64,000 nucleotides of DNA from Zarea fungicola (taxonomy: Eukaryota > Ascomycota > Sordariomycetes > Hypocreales > Cordycipitaceae). The notes under the pieces were generated by a model that worked only from the letters and a program-made list of their open reading frames with translations, did no database searches and was not told the DNA's origin. The stretch is taken from assembly GCA_900169235.1 (NCBI GenBank), contig FWCC01000060.1, forward strand, positions 124,001-188,000, written 5' to 3'. Positions within the stretch are counted from its first letter, which is position 1. Every line of letters starts with the position of its first letter. Made by a program: the position numbers and the translations under genes. Positions 22,577 to 33,864 of this stretch are shown here, in pieces.

Positions 22577-23724
22577 TTATTTTGCAATCTCAACACCTGC
22601 GGAAACACCTGCAAACCAAGTCAGACAATGCCAAGAGTACAGGTCCTACGAGTCAAAACTTACCCAGAGCTTTCTTGATATCGCCGTAGATTGCGAATTG
22701 ACCTGCAGTTAGTCCGCCCACCATGAAAAGGCGGGTGGGGAGGCCAGCAAATGATCCGCGAACACCCAACTCCCCGGCAATCTTGATCAGCCGAGAGACG
22801 GTGCTCTCGCCGGGCAGGGCTTTTGTCTTGTTGATTTTCGATAGCATGGTATCAGCCGGCTGAGAAACGATGGCGGCAGCGAAACCTGCCAGAAGACCTG
22901 ACCCCAAGTTGACCGCAGTCTGCGCTCCGTTCGACATGGTAGACTTGTCAAACATGCCAAACATGGTCTCAGCTATCTTCTCATAAGCAACGAACTTGGT
23001 GATTGTGTAGGGAACCCTGCGTTAATATCAGCTCACAGTTCCATTGTAGTGTGCATATCCCGCATTGTGCGTGAGAGCGGGAGATGCAGTTCATCGAACA
23101 TACTGTTTGAAGAGGATTGGGCCAAACCCAGAATAAAAGGCACCGATACCCTCATTTTTGAGAATCTTGCCGAATCCACCAATGAGGCCGTTTGCAAAAC
23201 CAGGTGTCGAGACAAGGCGGATGCGAGTAGCTTCAAGAGGGCACAGGGCAACAGAGGCGAAGAACTCGGCGCAACCAGCAGATACGGAGTAGACGAGTGC
23301 GCGATTCTGGCGCGCCTTCTCATAGCCAAGAACGTCAATGGATCGTTGCTTGAAGAACTCGTAACCGCCAAACTTGAACGCGCCTTGCAGGAAATATCCG
23401 GTAAAAGTAGGGCCAAAGCCTGTTGCAAGAGCGCCAACACCTTCATTTTGGATAACCTGGCGGAAGCTGCTAATCATGCCGCGGTTGTAAGTGGCCGGGT
23501 CAAGCTGGATCCTGGTCTTCACGCTATGGGCACTATATTAGCTCGCTCATGGTAGTTGGGGCAGAGATGATTGAGCTGTACACGTCAACTGGAGTAAAGG
23601 CACCGTGAGTTACGGAACAGCCTAGAGCGCCAGCAAGGGCGAAACGAGAGTAAAGATCAATGCCCTCGGGTTTCTTTTCCACGGCGCGCTGGCCGGTGGC
23701 CGAAGCAGAAGAGTCGGTAGCCAT
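22577..23724 (-). CDS. mir1: Mitochondrial phosphate carrier (Mir1-like)
   Basis: Four exons, 23724-23582, 23523-23104, 23016-22664 and 22608-22577, give 315 aa. The three mitochondrial-carrier signatures are present: [13 protein letters not shown] (its PxDxxK motif is completed by the first splice), [12 protein letters not shown] and [12 protein letters not shown]. Six transmembrane helices are expected in the inner membrane. The protein matches the phosphate-carrier subfamily closely ([46 protein letters not shown]) and is nearer yeast Mir1 than Pic2. It imports phosphate with a proton for ATP synthesis. The last coding exon is only 32 nt and supplies the C-terminal VSAGVEIAK. The start ATG is the first in frame, with no long presequence. 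Confidence 0.94.
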
Positions 23725-24339
23725 TGTGACGCTTGCACTGAGCGTCTACGCCAATTAAAACAAGAAAAGGACGGAAAGGGACAAATCGGTGCCTGGAAAG
23801 GGTCTTAACTGCAACAGTCTGAACAGAGACAAAAACGAACCCAATGAAAGGGACAACAAACAGGCTGGCTAGTTATGCCTCACTACGGAGGCCGGCACTA
23901 ATCATGTGACGGAAGAATCGCACGTGTTTTAGGCCAAAAGAGTACACATTCCACCAGGTTTGTCCGCCTGGAATAAGTGAATAATTTTCCTATTTCGCGT
24001 ATTTATATGATACAAACTATTTTGGAGTTATGCAGATTCTCTCTCTGAATCTGGAAGACTAGAAACTTTGGCATTCTAAATACCAATTATATTACAGGGG
24101 TGAGAAAACGGAGCTCCATACGCTACAGCCCGGGCGCCCTGGCTGTTGAAGCAATCCTGTTGCAATCAAGACATGAGTGTTTGGATGTATGGTGGCGTGA
24201 GCTTCGGGGGCGGTATTGAAAAAGGCGGCTGAAACACTTTATTCGCCGCTATTCTTCTACATCTAAGCATAGATTACCGCCATGATGCGAATAGCTGTTT
24301 CATTGGCTTTAAACATGCGGTAGGGGCGTTTGGGAAGGC

Positions 24340-24348
24340 TATATAAGA
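24340..24348 (+). promoter_or_regulatory. TATA-box-like element
   Basis: The sequence CTATATAAG lies 72 nt before an ATG in a good start context (CACCAAAAATGGC). It is the clearest TATA element in this gene-poor interval. Whether it drives transcription is unknown. Confidence 0.35.
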
Positions 24349-24411
24349 GTTCATAGAAATTTGCTTACAAGCACTGGTGCAAGAAAAGAAAACAGAAATC
24401 GGGCACCAAAA

Positions 24412-24706
24412 ATGGCTAGGTCCATCCAACCATTGCTGCTAATTCCCGGCCGTAGTTCCGATGGCGTTTATGGCAATACGGGTCAGTGGCGTCCAGCGTT
24501 ATGATTCGGGTGATGCTGTGGTGGAATCAGGCGTTTGGTCCTACCTTGGGGTTGACACAAGCTCGTGATGATGATGCCTTGTTTCTTCTTCAGTTTTAAA
24601 GTTGCACACAATATTTCATATCATGTCGATAAATCCCATCCCTGCAGTAGGTTCATACAAATGCCAGATAGTCAAGATACTCAACGTATCAACTAATGAA
24701 CGGTAG
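24412..24706 (+). CDS. Possible small ORF downstream of TATA box
   Basis: The ATG at 24412 opens a 30-codon ORF (MARSIQPLLLIPGRSS...) ending at 24504 if unspliced. If an intron with donor GTCAGT (24482) and acceptor TTCAG (24593) is removed, the frame runs to a stop at 24706 and encodes 60 aa. No family is recognised. The only support is the TATA box, the start context and the possible intron, so this is speculative. Confidence 0.15.
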
Positions 24707-27700
24707 CGTTCGCCATCAGTAACAAGACCTTCGCCAAAACTTATTTTCCCCCAAGCGAAGGCTAAGGTGCCTGCCGTAGTAGACGTCTGCTCCGCCATTC
24801 TTGACTGGTAATCTTTGCAACATTACCTATGAGTCCTTCGGTCGCTACTCTCCTATTCAGGACCATCTAGGATTCAATTGTTCGTCGAGAGTATCCTGCT
24901 CTATTTCGTCGCAAACGAAGTTCTCCTCAGTCAAGTATCTGGAGAGCATTCATCCTGGCTCTACCGCCTCATTGGTAAGCCGGACTGTCTCCAGCCGGTC
25001 CTTTTACTTGTCTCACATTTCGATCTTGTCTTCGAAATGATTTGAACTCTACTGTGCCATAGGTTGAATTGATTCTTTTATATCACTAGCCTACTGCTCA
25101 GGATAAAATGCGAAGGGTTTGTCGTCTAGTGCATCGACAGAGAATAGAAGCTGACAAACATATCGTAGCTGCGTAGCAGCATATTTTAAAGGTTATGGGT
25201 ATGATGAGACAAGCGTTATTCATGTCCCAGAAGGAGCGGATAGTATTGAAATTGATTCGCAAGAATTCTCCTGCCCAATCTTGTGCTAATTGTCTAGACC
25301 CAGTCTTTGTACATCTGTGGCCAAGACATTCATCAAGTTGCCCAGCAGAAATAAAGCAATTGGCCAACAAATTAGTATTTCTGTTGATAATGGCCGGTGA
25401 TTTCGGGTGCTGCGCTAGTTTTATGACACTATTAGGCGGGAGATTTTTTTTTATTTTTGATGGATGAACACCCCTGGGCAGTGAGTAATCAATCGTGTAA
25501 TCCAAATGCTCCCGCTACCGCAGGTCTCGAACTGCTACGACCACATTGTACAGCAGCAGGCTGCTTAATAGATATAGGCAACAATATATCTAACAAATAC
25601 ACCTATTTTGTCCATTTTTATTATTATTTATTCAGCTCCCCCCCGTGTATGTAAATTTAGAAACACAGCTCTTGGCCGGCGAGGAAGGCTGCGCGTAGCT
25701 CGTGAACGAGGCAGAACAGCGCTAAACAAGTGAATACGAAACGGCGCAGCCAAAGATGGCAGAAGCGTACAGGACATGAAAAAGTGAGTATAGCCCATCT
25801 AACTAACTCTAAAATTAAAATAAATACTTCAACTGTTGGCATTTGTTTTTAAAATCAAATGCCAACACAGTCCTCGCAGTGTATCGGACGGGTCGGCTCA
25901 GTGTCTTGCGATGTTTTGTGTGACGGTTGGAGTAAGGAACAAGAGTAGCTCAACCCCGGCAAAAATGATCTGGAAAGGGCCAACGACAGCTCTGCGTCGA
26001 CGCGCGGAAAAAGAAGCGCCCACAGATGTGCGAGGGCGAAACAGAAGGTCGTATTCTGGAGTCCTTTTGTGTCGCTTTTGGGTACTTTGTATTTTAGCTT
26101 TGTGTTTTGCTTCTTGCTAGCATATACGAGACGAATCTAGAATAGAAGAAAACTAGGTTCTAGATCAGCCTTGCGTGCCGTAATTACGGGTTCTGGTTGT
26201 TGGAAGAGAAGCCACCACCGGATGCTTTTTTGACAGCCGGAACACTGAATATGGCATCTATTTTCCTTACACTCTTGTAGCCGAATGCGAGATTTCATTA
26301 CTATCAGTGCTGGTAGTGCCTTGTCAGCCTGACTATAAGCACCGAGAATTTGTTTTAATTTCATTTTTATTTGTTTACTGGTTTTTTCTTCTTTCTTTTT
26401 CTCCTCACCCTTCCCAATATAACAGTTGCACTCGTGGCACTTGCTCACCAGAGAACTGGGACCCATTCAGCCACACCAAGCGCCAGGCGGCATGACGCAA
26501 CAGCATGAACCAGATGGTCAAGGACCCTTGCTACTGCCCGTAGTAGTGACTCATCCATACTCAATTTTGTACTTCGTAGGATGCATATTTGGCTTTTTAA
26601 TTTTAGTGGTCCGTTAACTTGTTGCGGAGGGAAATCAACACCTCCAGCTTCTTTTGGATTGGCATGTCACAGCGAGTCGCGACATGAGGACACGCAAAAT
26701 GCTTCATAATTTCCATAAAAAGTGTAGCTATTTTCTGACATAAACAGAGGTCGTGGCATACCTGTTTTCTGGCAAATCATTGGCCGGACTGGGCCGATTG
26801 CCACAGGGCAGCCTTGTTCATCCTCAGCCTCTTCACGGGACGGGCGAGGCCGATGATCCAGTAACATTGGAAAGATGCCCTCGCCAGGCGGAAAGACAGA
26901 CGCCCGGGCAGCGGATGGTTTTCCGGTTTGGGTTTCGCCGGCTTCTTGTTCTTGCACCGGCAGAGCACTACTATCCACGCAACCCACATGCCACTGCGTG
27001 TATTGGTGACGACGCCCTCTGCCAAGTTCCCTCTAGGCCCTTTGGGGCCGACGTCACAAGTTAAAAATCCGATAAATATAGCAGAAAAACATGATGATGA
27101 TCCATTTTTTCTTTTTGAAAAAGGGAACATTTTTTCATAGGAATTGAAAGGAAAGGCCACGAGGCTGGCCACGAAAGCTTCCTACCCCCACCCCCCCTAC
27201 TAGCCTGTGGGCAAGCACTGTTGTCCACAAACTAGGCAGATACCACAAGGCTGTCACGATGAGGGCTAGTCCATCGGAAGACTGGGTTCGAGGAAAGAGA
27301 TATAAAATATGGCATCTGCCAGCCCAAGGATTTTGAACAGTACAATATAGCAACAATCTCATCAGTCAATACATGCAAATCCCCAGCCAAAACACTTGAA
27401 TTTACACAGTCAGCTCCACCAATCATCTTACAGCAAAGCACACATACACGTCAAACACACCACAGACATATACATACCTCGCTCATGGAAACACACATCT
27501 TTGATCAATTCATCCACTACTGAAGTAGTTTATACATGTTTCCAGACAGTCAAGGCAAACAAGAGCAAACAGAGAAATTTGGACAAGGGCAGCAAGGACA
27601 AGAACAATCCACCAACAATCAGAAGCAGCTTGCAGCTTCAACAGAAACTCTACAAAGTCGCCCCCCTAAGAAGAGCATCAACACAATGCCGAAGAGCAGC

Positions 27701-28382
27701 AGTGCCATGGCTCCCCAGAGCCTTCCTCTACATCTCCGGTCACAACATGACGGCACCAGACAAGGCCGCGATAGTAGCCTACAGCTAGACTGTGCAGACC
27801 TGATTGCCGTTGGTGCCTGGGCTGACCCGCAAATGGGCGGCGCTGGACCAGACCATGGCTTAGATAGCCATCTCCGCTCTGCAGGCGGCAGCGGTGCCAG
27901 TAGACAGAGCTCCGCGAGGAAGTGAAGCAATTCGGCATAATCGTCAGGGTGGCATATGGAAAGTGTTGTCAATTCATAAACAGCGACATCTTCATATCTC
28001 AGTTTTAGGCCACAGTGTGTGCAGGCCGCACATGGCCATGATTCGACTGGTCGACGTACTTGTATGACCGTTTGCTTTAGTTTTTATTGTATATTTATCA
28101 CAGCAGATATTCGAGCGCATAGAAAAGGCTTGAAGCCAATTGAGATCATAAGTAATTGCATTAGTGGCTTCTAGGAAACAGTTGCAAAGTGTTGTCTTTC
28201 AAGGAACCAGATTATCAATGCAGTCAACAAGGCATGCCATTAGCATGTCATCATTGCCAATCATTCAAACAGCTTGCAAAATCCAGACCAGAGGTAAGGA
28301 TCAGAATAAAAACAACAAAAATTAAATAGCCTGTACCGGGCCAACACACCATCCACTCCCCAACGGTCTACTTCATCTCCAT

Positions 28383-29142
28383 TTACAGGAAGAGAGCGGC
28401 AGCGGCAGCAGCGAAGAGGCCAATGGGAGAAAGGCTGGCAATAGAACCGGCGCTGGGAGGGGTGGTGGCGGTGCTCTTAGCAGAGGTAGTAGAGCTAGGC
28501 TCTGTAGTGTGATGCGTTAGTTACGGTTGGTGAAGCGACGGTTGTGAGATTCAACTTACTGGAGGAGGAGGTCGAGTTGGCCGAGGTGGAAGCAGCAGAA
28601 GTGGTCGAGTGGGACGAGGCAGAGCTAGTGCTCGAGCCAGACGAGGTCGACGAGCTGGTCGAGCTGGCCGAAGAGCTGGAAGAGGCGCTGGAGCTGGAGC
28701 TAGAGCTAGAGCTGGTAGCAGAAGCGCTAGTAGAAGAGCCGGTGGCAGGAGCACTGCTCTGGTAGGTGAAAGCGCTGCTGTAGTTGGGCTGGGAGCCATC
28801 AACGTTGTTGGAGATCTTGAAGTTGTAGGTGCCCGAGTTGAGGTTGGAAAGAGTGACGTCGAACGAGTTGACAGCGTTAGCTGCGTGAGTATGTTAGCCA
28901 ATGCGTTCGCGTTGGATGCTGTTTTGGGTTAGGATCAACGTACTGGTCAACGTGCGGATGTCCGACAGGTGCAGGGAGTCAGGACCATGCTGCAGAGTAA
29001 TAGTGCAGCCGCCGGTGCAACCCTCGAAAGTGAGAGTGAAAGGCTTGCCCTCCAGAGGGTTAATCTGGGTGTTGGTGAAGGCAGGCTGGGCGAGAGCGCT
29101 AGAGGCCAGAACGGCGGCAACGAAAGCGGCGGAGTACTTCAT
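28383..29142 (-). CDS. Ser/Thr-rich GPI-anchored cell-wall protein, Kre9/Knh1-like
   Basis: Exons 29142-28944, 28880-28560 and 28501-28383 give 212 aa. Residues 1-18 are a signal peptide (MKYSAAFVAAVLASSALA, cut before QP). A compact beta domain of about 85 residues follows (PAFTNTQINPLEGKPFTLTF, CTGGCTITLQ, NSGTYNFKISNNV), like the Ser-Thr-rich GPI-anchored / Kre9-Knh1 N-terminal domain. Then comes a Ser/Thr/Ala stalk of about 80 residues, expected to be O-mannosylated, and a hydrophobic tail (LSPIGLFAAAAAALFL) preceded by small residues, as required for GPI attachment. It is probably a structural or beta-glucan-associated protein of the cell surface. Four cysteines at most, two in CTGGC. 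The antisense frames across the Ser repeat are shadows of its codon repeat. Confidence 0.88.
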
Positions 29143-31358
29143 TTTGACAATTTGTAACGAGTGTTGAGAATGTAAAAACCTGCCAACATGGTCAGCGGAA
29201 AGGCCGGGAAAATGGAAAGCTCGAGATTCGAGGCAAGTCTGGCGCGGCTTGTGCGTGCTTGTTTATGCAGGACAGGAGCCGGCCGGCGATGCAGCTGAAA
29301 ACGGGCTCATAGTACTACACTGCGCCCGATCATGTCGGACCAGTGAACCAAAATGGCCATGGAACAAGAGTCCAACAATCTGGATTGCTCTGGTCCCAGT
29401 GTGACTCCACGGTCCAGGAATACGCGGTTACACTATGCAAGTAGCGGCAGGTTTGGCAACGGGTATGCACAGCAGGCCGGGCAGGTAGTCCAGATATGTG
29501 GGTGGTGTTCGTTGAGCCAGATGACGATGAGTACTTACAGGTGCAGAATTAAGAGTACTTTAGTAAGTAAATAAAATTGACAAAAACGATGGTCGAAGGA
29601 AGAAGATGGAAAGTGGAGGAGAATCAAGAGGACGAGAAGAAATAGAAAGGCAGCTGGGGGGGAAGACCAATCAAGTGGATGTTGACCAGTGCTTCTCCTG
29701 GGGGTGGGCAATTTGCCTCGTCGGGGTAGGTACCGTGAGTTACAAGGATGCAGCACTGCCAGCGCAATCACTAACTGGAATTGACAACCTTGCCCGGCTG
29801 CAATTGGAGGCTTACCAAGGCCAATTGCTAATTTTACAGCACTGTTCAGGTACAATTAGGTACCTGGGTAATGCATGTGTTGATGGGCTAAGGGCCTCCT
29901 AGAATGGCAAAAGCTGGTCCTTCAGCAATCCGTTCGTGCCGCCCAGGCCCGCTGCCGCCTACTAGCACTCCCCATCTCCGTCATCTCCATCCTCTGCATC
30001 CTTGCTCTCCATTCATCACATTCCACAGGTCGAGGTAAACACTGCCATCGGTTCACTTGGCGTCTCAGTTGTCGGTATTGCCACATTGTTCTCCTCTATG
30101 CTTGTCTCGTAGTTCCTTGCTTCCTCGCTTGATTGCGTGCGTGCCTGTTCCCTGCCTGGCGCTCTGTTTATTTTTCCCTCCAGTCAAACTCGCTGACACA
30201 CTGCCGCTAAAGAAAAAAAGCAGGTCAATGGCAACCGCTGCCAGGCACAAGCATCGTCCCCCGACGTGGCGCAAGGCTAGACCTGCAACGGTCTAGTGCC
30301 GTCGTTCTGTCCGCTAAGAAATTAAATTAGCCCCCTCCATGCTGGTCTCGAGCTCTCTCCCCAGAGACGAATCGACTCATTGCGAAGCTCCATCCTGTTG
30401 CTGCAAAGCCCGGTGGGCCGGTTGCCCCTGTGCCAAGTAGCTTCAGTCCCATCCAAGCAGTGCGAGCTATTCAGGAGGTGGTGATGGCATATCTACGAGA
30501 GTGTTGTCCAGTCCCAGCTTACCCCACAAGATCAACAGTTGCGCAAACGAGGAAAAAGCAATCATGATCCCTTCTGCACTCTACTCATCTTCAACAAGGG
30601 GGGCCACGCGAAACCAAAAGCTGCGTGAACTGCCAGCCCAAGACATGACCCAGTCAGGCTGGTTGACAGCTAAAAAATCTGTGAACCAGGTTGGCCGCCC
30701 CACATTGGCTTTCTCTGGCCAGTTGAGCAATTGAGTGTGTTTGGGAATGAGCTATACATAATACCTTTGGTGATCGATTCGGTCAGTAACTTATGACCCT
30801 ACGCGGCCGCGCCTTGCTGGGTACAGAAGCAGGCAATGAATGGCATGGCTCCTCAGCTGGTGGATTCTTCCCGATACGAGGTTTCTGACGCCACCACAAT
30901 CGACTAAAAAAGAGTGTGCGCCACCCAGCTTTCCCAACGACATCTCGTCCCGTCTTTGGTACGTAGTACATACAGACTATGTGGGAACGGATAGATAGTT
31001 ACTGGGACCAGGTATCTCTCCTTATTAGCGCAAATGCCCAGATAATCATCGGTCGTGCCAGATGGCTAGTGGTGGGGATTGCAAAGTTTATCAGTAAAGA
31101 TTCCCAACTCGCCATTCTACTCGCCATGCCTGCAAAGGAGTACAGGAGATACCACGACGATCTGGCTTAGCGTTTTTAGGGAGTATAGTAGTACCGTTTG
31201 TATAGCCACCGACCAACGCTATCACAGCAATGATGAAAGCGCATTTATCACCGGAGTCTTCAGGTTTAATTTTTTTGGTCTTTATTGCCCTGCTTACTGC
31301 CACGTCCAGTCATGAATTGACTATTTTATCTGCGTTGGATCGTCTGGCACTACTGCAA
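29143..31358. other. Intergenic, no supported gene
   Basis: This holds the promoter and leader of the GPI-protein gene and, at the far end, the 3' side of the HET pseudogene. Open frames on both strands are short and unremarkable. The plus strand around 29940-30160 is C/T-rich like a leader, but no coding exon follows. Confidence 0.45.
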
Positions 31359-33460
31359 TCAGGCGATATCAAACAACTGCCCCTCTTGCTTATTGGACAT
31401 GGCCTCGCCATCCATGAACTGTTCAAGATAGCAGTCCCCAATAATCCTGTACTGACCATTGTCCTGTTCGCGAAGGATGAAAGGATAATTGCCGCCATAA
31501 AAGACAGCGATCACATCACCAACCTCGACGCCGTTGACGCCCCAGGCAAAAGATCCCTCAGTCGTACGCGGAAAGCGCCGATTATAGCACCACCTAAAAT
31601 GTGACCCCATAAACGCGGAGTACGCTTTTCTGAGGCGCTTCTGGTACAGACGCCCTTCCCTGGACAGCTCATCACAGCCGTTTCCTCTTCTGTGATCCAG
31701 CGGAATACTCTCTCCACTGTCGTGTCCGCGCAGGTCAACGTGGCGTGGACGTGGAACCCAAGCACAAAGTCTTGATCTATCACCGATCCATCCCTCTTCT
31801 GGTTTACAGCAAATGTTGGCAATTCGCTCCCGTATTTCTGGGGTTGGAGTAGCCGACGGCGAGGCGATGTTGTAGATGTCGAGGAGCGTATTTTTCGCCT
31901 CGTTTCGCCAATATTGAGACCTGTCACTGTTTCTGTCCGCGGATGCTAGGCTCTGGGGAGGAAACACCATCTCTTCATCCGTCCTCATTTTTCGTATTCC
32001 ATACATGGGAGCTTCAAGGCTCTCGGGTACGTCGTGTGATGTTCTTATAATTTGGTATGCTCGATTGCCTCGACTTTGCCCACAATCTTGCCCCATATGC
32101 TCAAGATGCGGTTGTCGCCACCAATCTCGAACCGGGCCTTTGTACTTCCCCCTGCGTTTGCCTTTAGTTCTCGCGAGCGGAAAGGTTCGACCCAGCCATG
32201 TACTGTCCGGTCGGGTACCCACGAAGGCAGATTGAGCTTGGATGGCGTCGTGGGCAGCATGCAGTGCGAGAGAATATCGAGAGACTGTTCATGGCGGAGC
32301 ATATTTGTGGCTAGGCGTGTGAATATTTCCTCGACACTCAGTCCGTAGTCGATAACTATATGATCTGATGGACTGGCTAGACCCAGCACGCCATATATCT
32401 TGTCGCTCGGTATAGTGCTTTCGAACACCCTCGTCTCTTCCAGCACATCAAGCAGTGGTGTTAAGATTTTCCCACCATCACCTCTATTTTCTCTTTCTTT
32501 CCGCAGCCAGTTCATGACCGACAAGGGTTTTATAGCGATGCTTCTTACCAAGCCCTCCATTTTATACCCGATCGCGAATTCCAAAGCAGAGCTAATCCAA
32601 TCCCATCTGACTTGAGAGTCTCCGAGATGAACCGTAGCATCAGCGCTATTGACTGCTTCTTGCAGAACCCAGATGCGTCGAAACTACACGCTCTTGCTTT
32701 AGCAAACAAAACAGCAGGGTATGAGGGAGCAACTAACCCAGGCTCGTGTAAACAGGTGTTTCAACGATTCTCAGTCCAGTTCCTGGGTCTTGGGGTGTGT
32801 CTTAAGTGCCTTTTGTATATCTAATAAGCTCTGCTGGCTCATTCTGGGGTTATTCAATGCATCGTTCGCAATCTCGTGTATACCAGCGAGTACCTCCAAA
32901 GCCAGTGTTTCCATGCCGGTGCTTTCGCCCAGCCAGATCCTCAAGTGCGAGGCACCGGCGTATATGGTGCCCATCATGAGAACGTGCCTATTTCTCTCCT
33001 CGATGTTGCCCTAGTCGATACACAGCGCGTCAACCCAGATGCGCAGAGCAGCATCCTTGGCACGGATGCGTCGAATGGCCCTGTGGAGCTCGCCACCAAC
33101 GGCCATTTCGATGCTATCGCATGTAATCGTGCCAGGCTGCAGCATGCAACCAAACTGAATATAGAGAGAATGCAGCTCTGGGTGGTCCAGCATGTCGCGA
33201 AAAGCTATCTCGCCAGACTGGCCCTCGTCAGATCCGTAGGCGTAGCCGACAATGGCGTCGTTTGGCGTGAGGAACTCAACATGAACACTTTTGGCCCAGC
33301 AATAGCTAAAACACTCGTAGCTTTGTTCCCCTATCATCTTCTCCTTGGCCAGTGGCATATGGGTCAAGGAGCATATGATGGGGTCGTCATATTCGCCAGG
33401 CTGGATGGTGAGAATGCGGGTTTCATTTGGAAGGTCAATTGCTTGATATGGATATGACAT
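31359..33460 (-). pseudogene. Disabled HET-domain (heterokaryon incompatibility) gene
   Basis: Reading from ATG 33460, the N-terminus (MSYPYQAIDLPNETRILTIQ) and core (YECFSYCWAKS, IWVDALCID) are typical of HET proteins. The family motif CID-Q-xNxEER is broken: the Gln codon is TAG at 33011-33013, after which the same frame continues GNIEERNRHVLMMGTIYAGA and LRIWLGEST. A second in-frame stop, TGA near 32771, sits where Trp is expected (LD-stop-ESLKHLFTRAW). A plausible intron (GTTAGT to TGTAG) then leads to FRRIWVLQEAV. A frame change occurs near 32045-32060; after it the frame runs to a stop at 31359, with features usual for HET C-termini (GDVIAVFYGGNYPFILRE, YLEQFMDGEAM). HET proteins trigger cell death when unlike fungal strains fuse. 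This copy should be inactive unless read through. Confidence 0.82.
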
Positions 33461-33864
33461 GGCTAACTGTTGGGCGAGCACAAACAAAAGCAAAAGCAAA
33501 AGCAGTAAAATCAACAGTAATAAAAAATAATCTATCCACAGTTAAGTCCTTTTACAGATTAGAGTATTATTACAATTCTAAACGAGCCGACTTGGTCAGT
33601 TGGAGGCCCTGCTTACCATGGAGCAGTACAGCCACACCACAGCCACTAACACGGCGAATTGCATGTAGGTGCCTTGTGTCAGCCTAATCATAGGCAGCAA
33701 CACTGTCGGTGTGACTCTAGTCACTGTTGTGACGGAGTATATATATTTACTACATTTTGCTTTTCGGTTTCATTTACATTTTGCTTCATTCTTTAATATA
33801 TTCCTCCTTTTTATCCAACAAAAAGGGCCACATCTCTCAAATTGCTTCAGGTACATCATACATC
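33461..33864. other. Divergent spacer, HET pseudogene / AAA ATPase
   Basis: A 404-nt spacer. Next to the HET start is a short run of CAAAAG units (about 33480-33500). TATATATTT-type AT sequence lies near 33740. No other feature is seen. Confidence 0.45.

Larger units (their letters stand above)
23725..28382. other. Gene-poor interval, no firmly supported gene
   Basis: 4.6 kb separate the phosphate carrier from the GPI-protein gene. Open frames are short and show no family motif. The one promoter-like signal is a TATA box at 24340 with a possible short ORF (listed separately). The segment 27400-27980 has several overlapping frames on both strands, some hydrophobic, but none with a consistent splice pattern. 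It may be transcribed as a UTR or non-coding RNA; I cannot show it. I found no tRNA. Confidence 0.4.

Noticed and set aside
27619..27972. 117-codon minus frame ending in a hydrophobic stretch, considered as a tail-anchored or GPI protein
   Set aside because: Several frames compete over the same bases, none has a signal peptide or a consistent set of splice sites.
28544..28901. Open frames on both strands with long Glu/Leu or Ala/Pro/Arg runs
   Set aside because: They are shadows of the Ser/Thr-rich codon repeat of the GPI-anchored protein.
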